Shown here in pieces: positions 1-8,013 of a stretch of DNA of 33,905 nucleotides. Source of the stretch: a virus; the IMG/VR virus record IMGVR_UViG_3300034418_009680, positions 1 through 33,905 of that record, one strand, 5' to 3'. Position 1 is the stretch's first letter; each line of letters starts with the position of its first letter. The notes beneath the pieces were generated by a model that was given only the letters and a program-made list of their open reading frames with translations, made no database searches and had not been told where the DNA came from. The translations under genes were made by a program, and so were the position numbers.

Positions 1-1556
1 GAAGCACTTGCTGTATTTACGCTTAGGTCTGTTAATTCAATATCATTTGCTACTGCTGTCTGTACAAACTCTGTTGTAGCAATTTGAGTGGTGTTTGTAC
101 CAGAGGTAGCGGTAGGCGCAGTTGGAGTACCTGTTAAAGCAGGGTCTGCCAAAGGAGCTTTTGTAGCTAAACTATTTGTAACTGTAGTTGCAAAGTTCGC
201 ATCATCATTTAATGCGGCGGCTAACTCATTCAAAGTATCTAAGCTAGTAGGCGCAGAATCTACAAGATTTGCAATTTCAGTATCTACATAAGATTGAGTA
301 GCATAAGCTCCCAAATCTGTAGGAGTAAAAGTAAATACTCCTGTTGTATTATTATAAGATAAACTGTTACTACCCGGGCTAGCTGTTGTTACAGAAATAT
401 CGCTTAGACTTGCTTTTTTCTTTGCTAAAGCGTAGAGGTCTAGGGTCGAGGTAGAGTATACAAACAAAGAAGTGCTTGATGTAGCTACACCGATTTTTTG
501 GTCGGAAGGTAAACCTCTATCGAAACGTAAAGTTCCATCTGCTTCAAGAAATACTTCACTTCCCGAAATTAACGCAGTAAACCCTGAAATTTCTCCTGAT
601 AGCACTACTTCAACGTCTGATCCATTATTTACTGATGCATCTGCAAAGCCAATAAAAGTATCATTAATTGTAGTAATTGTAGAAACAGTTCCATCCGAGT
701 TTAAAACTACAGGGTCTCGTTGCGAAATAGAACCTGATGCAGTTAAAGTCGTAGTTATTTTTCTAGTTTGAGATGTTTGGCTACCATATATTTTGTCAAG
801 AGTCGTTGAAATAAAATTTACAGGAACAACACTGTCTTCGTCTCCAAATGCACTATTTGGAGGTAATACGAGGCCCCCTGCAGAACCTTGTGATAAAGAG
901 GCTCCTCCAACAAATATTGTATTTGCGGCAAAGTAGCCCGCACTAAAGGGATTACTTGGAGTACCTATTGTACTATTTGCTCCATTTGGAAATATCGAGT
1001 TAACATGAAGCTCATCAAATGCTCGATTTTGGCTTCCTAAATTATACGTTAGACTGGTAGAAGGAAGAATATCTACATCTAGATTACCTGCATAGTATTT
1101 TACCCAGCCACTTGTAACTATGCTATCCGTATTTTGACGCATAGTGGTATAGCTTGGAAGTCCTGTAAGTAGCTGGCTTCCGCTAAATGAATTTCCACCG
1201 GATAATTGAGCTTTTGTATTTACTAAATTATATAAAACGCTATTACCAATTTGACTAGAATTAATAATAGCGTTTATAGGTGCAGCTATATCTTGAACAA
1301 AAGCAGTATTTGCAATTTGAAAACTGTCATCTGTGGTTGATATCGCTGTATTGTATGTTGCTGTGCCTGTAAGATTCGGGGAATTTAATGGCGCAAAATC
1401 ACTATTAACATAGCTTTCAAGATCAATAATCCCTTGCTTTAAATTAATAAAGTTGGTATCAACTTCGGTAACCGACAAAAGTCGATTTACAGGAGTAGTT
1501 CCCGTTGCAAGATCGGTTGTATCCTTACTTACTATAACAATGTTTTGTGCGCTCAT
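1..1556 (-). CDS. Tail fiber protein, C-terminus cut by window edge
   Basis: I translated this frame by hand. It is open from an ATG at 1556 (MSAQNIVIVSKDTTDL) to the window edge, 517 full codons, with no stop. An AGGGG Shine-Dalgarno lies about 8 bases upstream. The N-terminus has VTEVDTNFINLK, a start I associate with marine phage fibers. Two units of the classic phage tail fiber repeat are visible: an early one ending in IANTAFVQD, and a late one with YVDTEIANLVDSAP, LNELAAALNDDANF, LTGTPTAPTA and IATTEFVQTAV. In between lies a YNLGS motif (LPSTSLTYNLGSQNRAF) also found in two other fiber genes here. It presumably forms a trimeric fiber contacting the host. The receptor-binding tip lies outside the window. 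It is the most promoter-distal gene of the window, 31 bases after the 483-residue gene. Confidence 0.85.
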   Translation of the reverse strand, partial: MSAQNIVIVSKDTTDLATGTTPVNRLLSVTEVDTNFINLKQGIIDLESYVNSDFAPLNSPNLTGTATYNTAISTTDDSFQIANTAFVQDIAAPINAIINSSQIGNSVLYNLVNTKAQLSGGNSFSGSQLLTGLPSYTTMRQNTDSIVTSGWVKYYAGNLDVDILPSTSLTYNLGSQNRAFDELHVNSIFPNGANSTIGTPSNPFSAGYFAANTIFVGGASLSQGSAGGLVLPPNSAFGDEDSVVPVNFISTTLDKIYGSQTSQTRKITTTLTASGSISQRDPVVLNSDGTVSTITTINDTFIGFADASVNNGSDVEVVLSGEISGFTALISGSEVFLEADGTLRFDRGLPSDQKIGVATSSTSLFVYSTSTLDLYALAKKKASLSDISVTTASPGSNSLSYNNTTGVFTFTPTDLGAYATQSYVDTEIANLVDSAPTSLDTLNELAAALNDDANFATTVTNSLATKAPLADPALTGTPTAPTATSGTNTTQIATTEFVQTAVANDIELTDLSVNTASA

Positions 1557-1587
1557 TAAAAACCCCTATCTTAACGATACTATTATA

Positions 1588-3039
1588 TTACGGAGTATCC
1601 TTTAATTGTACTGACCAAGTAATTTGAAGAGTATCGTCAGTTGCTTTGTTTACAACACTAAAGGTTGTTCGGCAAAGCATAGTCTGCGAAATTCCAAAGC
1701 CTGTAGTACCCTGAGCATTAATACTTACAATACCTCCAGTACTAGTATTTGTTTGTGCCGGAGCGCCTCCTGCATAGGTGAAAGAGTTTGTAGCACCTGG
1801 ATCCGCAGCATTCTTGTTAAAGATACCTGCTTCGCGAATGGGAGCTTCTGCACTTCCACCTGCCCAAGAAGCAGGGTTGTCCTCTTTAAATGTAGCAACA
1901 AAAACTACACGAGTACCTGTTTTCTTCGTTCCTGCAACAGCAGTATATGGAGCAGTTGTGCTAGGGGCAGCAACACTTCCATAGTCATTTTCTGTAGTAG
2001 GATAACCTTCGGGCGTAGTACCTGAATCAAGAATTACACTACTTCCAGAAATTGTGCCTTGGAAAACACCGTCTACTGAGGTACCGAATTGAACAAAGGG
2101 GTCGACATTATTTTCTTCCAGAGGAACATCATCTGCATCCCCAAAGAAAGGCGGAATTGGAGCATTACTGAGTCCTGGTATACCTGCGTCGGTTTTATTG
2201 TAGTATCCACCAATAATACCACGAATTGGAGCACTGCCGCCACCGCCTAACTCAGAAAGAGTCATACCGGCTTCGTCACCTCCACCACTAAAATCAACAG
2301 TAGTTAGATGCTCACCGTCATCTGGATCAATTCGACCAAATTGACTTTGAACGGGCTTAAAAGTAAGGACCATTGGATTGGAAGTGTCCGCAAATCCCGT
2401 ACCAGTTACAGTAACAGGATTTTGCAAAGTAATTGCAAGAATACCTCCGGTCTCTACAACAATGTTTTGAATACCTGTATCGTCAGCAAAGGCTACAGTA
2501 CCTCCAGTTACATTACCTTGAGCGTCTCTGGTAATTGTGCTATTCGTATCACGAACAGTCATAATAGGAGCCCCGATACCTCCGCCTGGAGCACGAATAA
2601 ACTTTGAGAGATAAGAATTACTACCAGTATTTGTAGTTTGAGCTACTCGAATAACAGAACTTCCGTCTGCTGCTCGAGTAAAATTAACATCATCAGGAAA
2701 CTCTACTGTAAAAGTAGAATACTCTGAACTAAAGCTCGTGTCACGTTTTACCTGTACACGAATTCCCTCTTCGTTTTCAAGAGTTCTGTGGTATGCCGCA
2801 GTAGCAGTAGCAGTGGCATTTGCATAATCCCCCGTACCTACAGCCATGTGGCTCATCATGCGAGGAATTTGATGTTTCCCCGTAATATCTTGTCGTGGGT
2901 CAATCATACGACCAACAATATGTGCAAGACCATAGTCTGTAACCATATTTCGAATAGTCTTATGCTGTTTTACTCGACCCGCGTTATCTCGTAAAACGAG
3001 ATTGACAATTCCCTTAATTTGAGCACTGTCTTTTTGCAT
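1588..3039 (-). CDS. Putative virion structural/tail fiber protein, 483 aa
   Basis: Function is not recognised with certainty. The N-terminus (residues 1-100) has the pattern of many phage tail-tip accessory proteins: a short beta segment GIVNLVLRDNAGRV, then TIRNMVTDYGLAHIVGRM and MSHMAVGTGDYANATATAT, followed by a Leu-Glu-rich turn. The rest is Gly/Thr/Ser-rich beta sequence with no predicted membrane segment. The C-terminus (TMLCRTTFSVVNKATDD...) resembles the terminal strand region of fiber-type proteins. Start choice is supported by AGGAG about 7 bases before the ATG in the 11-base gap after the 1415-residue gene. Position in a run of outer-tail genes suggests a baseplate-periphery or fiber role, which is inference. 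Codon use matches its neighbours. Confidence 0.75.
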   Translation of the reverse strand: MQKDSAQIKGIVNLVLRDNAGRVKQHKTIRNMVTDYGLAHIVGRMIDPRQDITGKHQIPRMMSHMAVGTGDYANATATATAAYHRTLENEEGIRVQVKRDTSFSSEYSTFTVEFPDDVNFTRAADGSSVIRVAQTTNTGSNSYLSKFIRAPGGGIGAPIMTVRDTNSTITRDAQGNVTGGTVAFADDTGIQNIVVETGGILAITLQNPVTVTGTGFADTSNPMVLTFKPVQSQFGRIDPDDGEHLTTVDFSGGGDEAGMTLSELGGGGSAPIRGIIGGYYNKTDAGIPGLSNAPIPPFFGDADDVPLEENNVDPFVQFGTSVDGVFQGTISGSSVILDSGTTPEGYPTTENDYGSVAAPSTTAPYTAVAGTKKTGTRVVFVATFKEDNPASWAGGSAEAPIREAGIFNKNAADPGATNSFTYAGGAPAQTNTSTGGIVSINAQGTTGFGISQTMLCRTTFSVVNKATDDTLQITWSVQLKDTP

Positions 3040-3050
3040 TTTTAAATCTC

Positions 3051-6000
3051 CTAGAAATTGGCAGATTTGCCGGCTTCGCTGACATAAGGCTCCAGAAAAT
3101 ATGAAGCGCAGTACACGGGTATAAAGGCGGTTCCAGGGTCAGCAGCCTCGACCGTTTCCGTATGTGTTCTTCGATAATTCATTACTCTTTTATAGAATGT
3201 ATTATCTGTTGAAGTATTTTTTGCCTGAACGCCTACAGGATTAATTATTTCTCCTGGCGCAGGCTGTAAATTTGTAAAAGTTCTGTAGCTTACTTGCGAC
3301 CAAGTACCTCCAGGGGGTGTGCCCACTAAGTTAGTACTTATAGTTCCTGAGGTTGGCCAACCACCTAATCCTGAAGGATTATATAGGTTTACATATAAAT
3401 GCCCATCAGTTGCAAATAATAACTTGCCTCGTAAGTTACTTGCACTCTGAGGTATTCCATTTACAACAGTAGGATATTGTACGTTTCCTCCTAGTATATC
3501 TACTATTTTTCCTAGATCTTGCCAAAAATAAGTCGTTGTAAGACCCGTTTGTGGAATATAACTGAGAAAAGATATAGAAAAATTAATTAATCCTCCATTT
3601 TCTATATCAGGAATTGTATGAGACCCCGTGGGTCTTGAAGGATCAGAAGCAGTAAGAGACTCAATGAAAAAATTCTCTTCATCTATTCCAACGGTGTCCG
3701 CTGAAGTTACTCGTAAGGAACTTCCGAAAGTACCTACCCCATCTACAAAAACCCATTGATTTTGTTCGGAGTGCCAAAAAAATCCATATGCACTAGCACT
3801 TGAACCGGGTATATAAATATAATACGGAGTATCATCATAGGAACGAGCAACTGAATACCCATTCCATCTGTACCCCTTACTATAATTATAGGTTCTGTCG
3901 TACTTAGTACTCGTATTTTCTATTTTTGGCCCGTATCCCGCTCTTTGCCAATCTTGTATATAATTAACAATCTCATAAGTATTTAAACTTGTATAAGAAT
4001 ATGTTTGATCTGTTCGTCTACTTTCTAAAACTGAATAAGAAGCATATAGTCTGTCGCCAAACCTTCTAACTACACCTCTGGAACTAGGCTGCTCTGTGTT
4101 TAAATCAATTGGATTTCCAGCTGCATCAAATTTTGTAATTAATTTTAAAGGATCAGGATCTTCTTCTCGTATCTCAACGAATTCCTTTATACCAAAAAAT
4201 TCTTGACGTATAAAGGCTCTCGATTCGTTAATTTTATTTTTTGCCGAAATGAATTCTTCGTTTAAGCGAGCACTTGAATTTGGTATGCCTGTGATACCTT
4301 CGGCTATTTTTCCAAAATAGTAAAGATTATTTTTTATCGAATTAGAAAAATGATTGGCACTTCTCTCTTGGGCATGAGCTTCTTCATTTTGAGGCTGGAG
4401 ATTACTTTTAAGTATAAGATCAGATTCTCCAACAGCTTCAGGATACCTACGGCTTCGTACAAAACTACGATCAAAGTAAATTGAAACTGGTGCATCGGCT
4501 ACAATAGGTTTTCTCGATACAGCAGTAGTATTATTACTTTCCGCACCACCAATGCTTCCATCTACTGTACTATTTGTACTTTGTTGCGAAACTTTAATAG
4601 TATGATAGTTTTTAAAGAATTTTCCAATACGTTCTAAAGAGTCCCCGTTTAAATCTATACCGCCGATTTGAACAAAATCTTTTCTAGTTCCCAAGGATCT
4701 TTTAAGTCTTACATCTTCTGGCTGGCCAGGAGGATTTTGCCCAACGGGATAAAAAGTAGCAGTAACTCGATCTGTTGCTACAGTTGGCAAAGTTCCCGCA
4801 ATATTAGAGGCTACACTATTTACTTCTGCAGAAGAAAAAAGATACTCTATTCCTAACTTGCGAAAGAATGTGCCTCCTAGTCTACCTAGGTCGCGAAGTT
4901 TTTCAAAAATACTTTTACCCGTTGGTTGAATGTTTAATTGAACGTAGTAACTTCCTGTTACCTGCCCTTCGGCATTGTAGGTATAGGTTAATACCTGAGC
5001 ACGTCTTACATCTTCAGCAGTCATATCTCTATGAAATAAAATTCTGCGTCCTTCTGCTGTTCTTGTTGGATAATAGTTACGAGTGAGAGTGCCCCAACCT
5101 ATACTACCTCCTCGCCAGACAGGTTTTAATACCTTGTATTCTGCTCCGACTAAACTTATGAAGTCTCCACTTAAAGAATTATGGCCATCGTCAAAAAGAA
5201 CATAATCTTCTCGGTGTTTACTGTCTGGTTGAAAAATAATTCTACCATCAGCATGCGGCTGAGTAAAAGTATTTATTCCATCAATTAAAAATGAAGAGAC
5301 CCCTACACTAGCAAAAGTGGGATACTTTAAATTTCCTGTTATAGGATCACGAAGATATTTATATATTTCATTGTATTTTTTAACATAGTAAGGGTCTACT
5401 ATTTTTTGACCAGTACTTGTTGAATGGCGAATTCGAGGAGTTCCAGGCGCTCGTGCATCTGATCCGCTATATTGAAAATCTGTTACAAATTCTACTGGAA
5501 CTGTTTTATTAATTTCTAGTGTGCGCTTATTTATTTGTTCAAAATCTACTAGCTCTCTAAATATTTGGTTACTCATGCCAGACAAAACTAATTCTCTGGC
5601 ACTAACAATTTCTTTCTTTCCGAGCCCCGGCTTTAGAGTTCTTGCATCTTCTTCATAGACGTCATCCGCTGTATGTCCTTCTCGGCCTTCTGTAGTTTTT
5701 CCGGAAGCAAGAAGTTTAATTGTACTATGATAATTTTTAAAGAACTTTGAAGGCTTTGCTTCAGTTTTAATTAAATCTTGCGCAACAGAAGACTTAGATA
5801 CATTTAAGAGTAAATCGTTAGCTTCTCCTATGTCATCATTGAATCCTTTTACGCTAAAGAAGGATACAAAATTATTAAGAAGATTTGCGGGGTCTCGTTG
5901 AGCATTTACCTCTACTACAAAATCTAACCCGGATTTTCCACTAGTATTTGTGCTATGTTTTGCATCATGTTTCCATAGCCAAGAAAGATTTTCTTCTTGA

Positions 6001-7298
6001 AATACTTTGTCTCGTAAAAAAGAAGAGTTAGCTATATTTAATAATGTTTCGTTCAGTTCTCCTATATCATCAGCAAAGTTTTTATTGGTGAAAAAAGATA
6101 CAAAATTATTAGGAGCATTTGCAGGATCTCGTTGAGCATTTACTTCAACTATGAAATCAGGATCCGTTTTATTTATTTGTGTTTCATGCTTCGCATTGTG
6201 TTTCCATAACCACTTAGATTTATCTTCATTATAGACTTGATCTCTTTCAATTTGTGCAAGTGCAACATTTAAAGTTGTATCGCTAAGTTTTGTGACCTCT
6301 TTAATAGTTTTTACTATATGAGTAAATTTAACGTAGTTTAAAAGTCTATTTACAGTATCTCTTTTTGTTTGTATATACGCAATGTCTTGAGACGGTATAT
6401 TTGGATTTCCATTTATGACTTTATGAAGATTTAATGCTTCCTGTACTGCAGTAAAAACTCGATCAGTTGGATCAAGTTTTCTAGCTATTAAAAATTCTTC
6501 TATAGTTTGCGAACCTTGTTGTATAGGCGCTTTTATTCTTAAAGTTTCTATTCTCTCATCAAGAAACTCTACAATATGATCCAGTCCAGGTTTCTGTGGA
6601 ACAGAACCATCTCCAAAAGGATCCGCAAGTTGAGTTTCATGTTTTGCTACTATTCCTCGGGCACGAGTAACTACTTCTTCTGTAAATACTCTTTCTCTAA
6701 GACTTTGAAATCTATATACATTAAAAACTTCAACAAGTTCTGCAATTTCTTTAGGTATACGATTTTGTATATGAATTAGGTCTAACTGTTCATTAAAAAA
6801 TTCTACAATAAAATCAAAATCTGATTTTTCATCTTTTGTTGCATGACGAGCTATTAAATCAGGTAATCGCTTGCTTACTCGTTCTGCGGTAAATAAAAGT
6901 TCATTTTGAGTTTTGATTCGTGGGGTTACAACAGATTCATTAAATAATACATTATCTTGGGGCAAGCGCCTCATTAGATGAAAATACTCAAAATCTTCAT
7001 CTTCTAAAAATAATTCTTCAAATTCTGTTGCTAAAGCTACCGCGAGTTTGACCGTATCTTCTGCGGGTATTTCTTCAAAAAACTTTCTACGATAGTGAAC
7101 AATTCTCGAAAAGAAATCTTCTGTAGCAGCATTATTGGACAGCAAGAAAAATCTTAGAAGCTGTTCATGGGTAATTCTTATATCTAAAAAAGATAAATTA
7201 AACCCAAAAGCATCATCTATTTCTATTCCGGTGTCACTACTATCTTGTATTAATAGTGAACTGTCGGTTAGCGAAATGAATCGAAATTTTCCACTCAT
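3051..7298 (-). CDS. Large repeat-containing tail structural protein, 1415 aa
   Basis: I do not recognise the family. The N-terminal half is charged and helical with at least four degenerate repeats. The two clearest are residues 355-431 and 432-508: each starts V(Y/F).E(D/E), then WLWKH.AKH.T, a DF(I/V)VEVNAQRDPAN motif, and NNFVSFF. Weaker units lie at 134-176 (RHATK...FIVEF) and 204-252 (AKHETQ...HIVEF). A related KFFKNYH motif recurs near 518 and again about 430 residues later. The C-terminal third is rich in Tyr, Ser, Gly and Asn, as in fiber or adhesin domains, and ends SEAGKSANF. No signal peptide or membrane segment is seen. The start overlaps the end of the 122-residue gene by ATGA, so the two are translationally coupled. 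Location between BppU-like and fiber genes suggests a baseplate or fiber-attachment role, which is inference only. Confidence 0.75.
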   Translation of the reverse strand: MSGKFRFISLTDSSLLIQDSSDTGIEIDDAFGFNLSFLDIRITHEQLLRFFLLSNNAATEDFFSRIVHYRRKFFEEIPAEDTVKLAVALATEFEELFLEDEDFEYFHLMRRLPQDNVLFNESVVTPRIKTQNELLFTAERVSKRLPDLIARHATKDEKSDFDFIVEFFNEQLDLIHIQNRIPKEIAELVEVFNVYRFQSLRERVFTEEVVTRARGIVAKHETQLADPFGDGSVPQKPGLDHIVEFLDERIETLRIKAPIQQGSQTIEEFLIARKLDPTDRVFTAVQEALNLHKVINGNPNIPSQDIAYIQTKRDTVNRLLNYVKFTHIVKTIKEVTKLSDTTLNVALAQIERDQVYNEDKSKWLWKHNAKHETQINKTDPDFIVEVNAQRDPANAPNNFVSFFTNKNFADDIGELNETLLNIANSSFLRDKVFQEENLSWLWKHDAKHSTNTSGKSGLDFVVEVNAQRDPANLLNNFVSFFSVKGFNDDIGEANDLLLNVSKSSVAQDLIKTEAKPSKFFKNYHSTIKLLASGKTTEGREGHTADDVYEEDARTLKPGLGKKEIVSARELVLSGMSNQIFRELVDFEQINKRTLEINKTVPVEFVTDFQYSGSDARAPGTPRIRHSTSTGQKIVDPYYVKKYNEIYKYLRDPITGNLKYPTFASVGVSSFLIDGINTFTQPHADGRIIFQPDSKHREDYVLFDDGHNSLSGDFISLVGAEYKVLKPVWRGGSIGWGTLTRNYYPTRTAEGRRILFHRDMTAEDVRRAQVLTYTYNAEGQVTGSYYVQLNIQPTGKSIFEKLRDLGRLGGTFFRKLGIEYLFSSAEVNSVASNIAGTLPTVATDRVTATFYPVGQNPPGQPEDVRLKRSLGTRKDFVQIGGIDLNGDSLERIGKFFKNYHTIKVSQQSTNSTVDGSIGGAESNNTTAVSRKPIVADAPVSIYFDRSFVRSRRYPEAVGESDLILKSNLQPQNEEAHAQERSANHFSNSIKNNLYYFGKIAEGITGIPNSSARLNEEFISAKNKINESRAFIRQEFFGIKEFVEIREEDPDPLKLITKFDAAGNPIDLNTEQPSSRGVVRRFGDRLYASYSVLESRRTDQTYSYTSLNTYEIVNYIQDWQRAGYGPKIENTSTKYDRTYNYSKGYRWNGYSVARSYDDTPYYIYIPGSSASAYGFFWHSEQNQWVFVDGVGTFGSSLRVTSADTVGIDEENFFIESLTASDPSRPTGSHTIPDIENGGLINFSISFLSYIPQTGLTTTYFWQDLGKIVDILGGNVQYPTVVNGIPQSASNLRGKLLFATDGHLYVNLYNPSGLGGWPTSGTISTNLVGTPPGGTWSQVSYRTFTNLQPAPGEIINPVGVQAKNTSTDNTFYKRVMNYRRTHTETVEAADPGTAFIPVYCASYFLEPYVSEAGKSANF
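5775..6236 (-). repeat. Two tandem 77-codon repeats in the 1415-aa gene
   Basis: Two adjacent units of 77 codons (231 bases each, boundary about 6005/6006) encode parallel motifs: WLWKHNAKHETQ / WLWKHDAKHSTN, VEVNAQRDPAN in both, NNFVSFF in both and DDIGE(L/A)N in both. The shared heptad VNAQRDP is encoded by nearly the same bases in each copy, which indicates relatively recent duplication. More diverged relatives lie upstream in the gene at about 6543-6899. Confidence 0.8.
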
Positions 7299-7663
7299 GT
7301 ATAGTCATCCCGCACCTGTATAGTAATCTGCTCAAAAGTTGTGTAAGTGTCTGTTATTTGATTATTGTTTTCATCTACTCCTGATGGGACTACAAATTCT
7401 ACCTCTGCTTCGTAAAAATCATCATTTACGTCTACGTGAGTAAGAAAAGGTTTTAAATTAAAAACGTATTGACCTTGAGTATCTGTAGACTTAGCATCAT
7501 CCGCAGAAATACTAACTATATTTCCTGGAGTATCTTTTCGTCGAATATTTAAAAATACATTGGAAGCCTCTGTGACAAACCGATCATTATTCTCATTTCT
7601 GACAATAACTACAGTTAAATCAGGTCCCGTATCGTTTTTAACAAGTGTCACTAATCTATTCAT
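7295..7663 (-). CDS. BppU-like Ig-fold baseplate/fiber adaptor, 122 aa
   Basis: This short all-beta protein begins MNRLVTLVKNDTGPDLTV. Its layout of strands resembles the N-terminal Ig-like domain of phage baseplate upper proteins (BppU type): an initial NDTGP, a mid LNIRRKDTPGN, a GQYVFNL strand, a YEAEVEF strand and a final TFEQITIQVRDD. That resemblance is from memory of the family pattern and moderate at best. A domain of this kind usually links a fiber to the tail tip. It is the first gene after an exact-consensus promoter and its stop overlaps the ATG of the 1415-residue gene (ATGA). No clear Shine-Dalgarno precedes the ATG; the leader instead carries a 16-base palindrome. Confidence 0.7.
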   Translation of the reverse strand: MNRLVTLVKNDTGPDLTVVIVRNENNDRFVTEASNVFLNIRRKDTPGNIVSISADDAKSTDTQGQYVFNLKPFLTHVDVNDDFYEAEVEFVVPSGVDENNNQITDTYTTFEQITIQVRDDYT

Positions 7664-7677
7664 TGGAAGAGGGATAA

Positions 7678-7693
7678 CTTCTTAATTAAGAAG
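7678..7693. repeat. 16-base perfect palindrome in the leader of the 122-aa gene
   Basis: CTTCTTAATTAAGAAG reads the same on both strands. It lies between the promoter at 7720-7748 and the ATG at 7663, so it is in the transcribed leader. It could be an operator-like site or fold into a short hairpin near the ribosome binding region. On the plus strand it is followed by GGC and seven T, which would resemble a terminator for plus-strand transcripts, but no plus-strand gene is present. Confidence 0.55.
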
Positions 7694-7719
7694 GCTTTTT
7701 TTAAATATTCTATGGTATG

Positions 7720-7748
7720 ATTATAACAAAGCATACCTGCCTTGTCAA
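7720..7748 (-). promoter_or_regulatory. Exact-consensus sigma70 promoter
   Basis: On the minus strand TTGACA (7748-7743) is followed by a 17-base spacer and TATAAT (7725-7720), a 12 of 12 match with ideal spacing. Predicted transcription start is near 7713. It sits in the 114-base gap between the 74-residue gene and the 122-residue gene, one of very few gaps in the window, and points at the downstream fiber/baseplate genes. Confidence 0.85.
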
Positions 7749-7777
7749 GATATATTTTTGTAAGGGGTATATTGTAG

Positions 7778-8002
7778 TTAGGCAAATGCAATATCACATA
7801 CAGCGCGAACTTTCTCATCTTGCTGAGAATAGTCATCCTCTGCATGAATCACAAAGCGATGGAAAGAGGAAGAAAGTAACATACCGTCCTCTAAAACTTT
7901 TGTTTTTTGTCGTACTTGAACAGAGATTATGTCATTAAAAAACTCATCCTGAGTCTCTACAATTTCTATTCTATCTACTACGACTTCTTTTGTTAAAGCC
8001 AT
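7778..8002 (-). CDS. Conserved small phage protein of unknown function, 74 aa
   Basis: The product begins MALTKEVVVDRIEIVETQDE, continues with ISVQVRQKTKVLEDG, then SSSFHRFVIHAEDDYSQQDE and ends VRAVCDIAFA. I recognise this as a type of small protein common in marine phage tail-fiber neighbourhoods (pattern VD.IE...QVR..T.I.EDG...S.SFHR....DDYS.....V.A.C), but no function is known to me. It is predicted soluble with no membrane segment. AAGGAGAA lies 8 bases before the ATG in the 11-base gap after the 1227-residue fiber gene, giving a confident start. It might be a fiber chaperone or small structural part; that is speculation from position. Confidence 0.8.
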   Translation of the reverse strand: MALTKEVVVDRIEIVETQDEFFNDIISVQVRQKTKVLEDGMLLSSSFHRFVIHAEDDYSQQDEKVRAVCDIAFA

Positions 8003-8013
8003 TTTTGTTCTCC

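Noticed and set aside
1582-1587. TATAAT just upstream of the last fiber gene
   Set aside because: The sequence 16 to 18 bases further upstream (TACAAT region) does not resemble a -35, and it lies at the end of the previous gene; likely chance in AT-rich DNA.
7678-7706. Plus-strand terminator formed by the palindrome and seven T
   Set aside because: No plus-strand gene or promoter was found, and the stem would have almost no loop; treated as a leader element instead.
7660-7845. Minus-strand 61-residue ORF between the 74- and 122-residue genes
   Set aside because: It overlaps the real 74-residue gene in another frame, spans the promoter and palindrome, has no ribosome site and looks like translated non-coding sequence.
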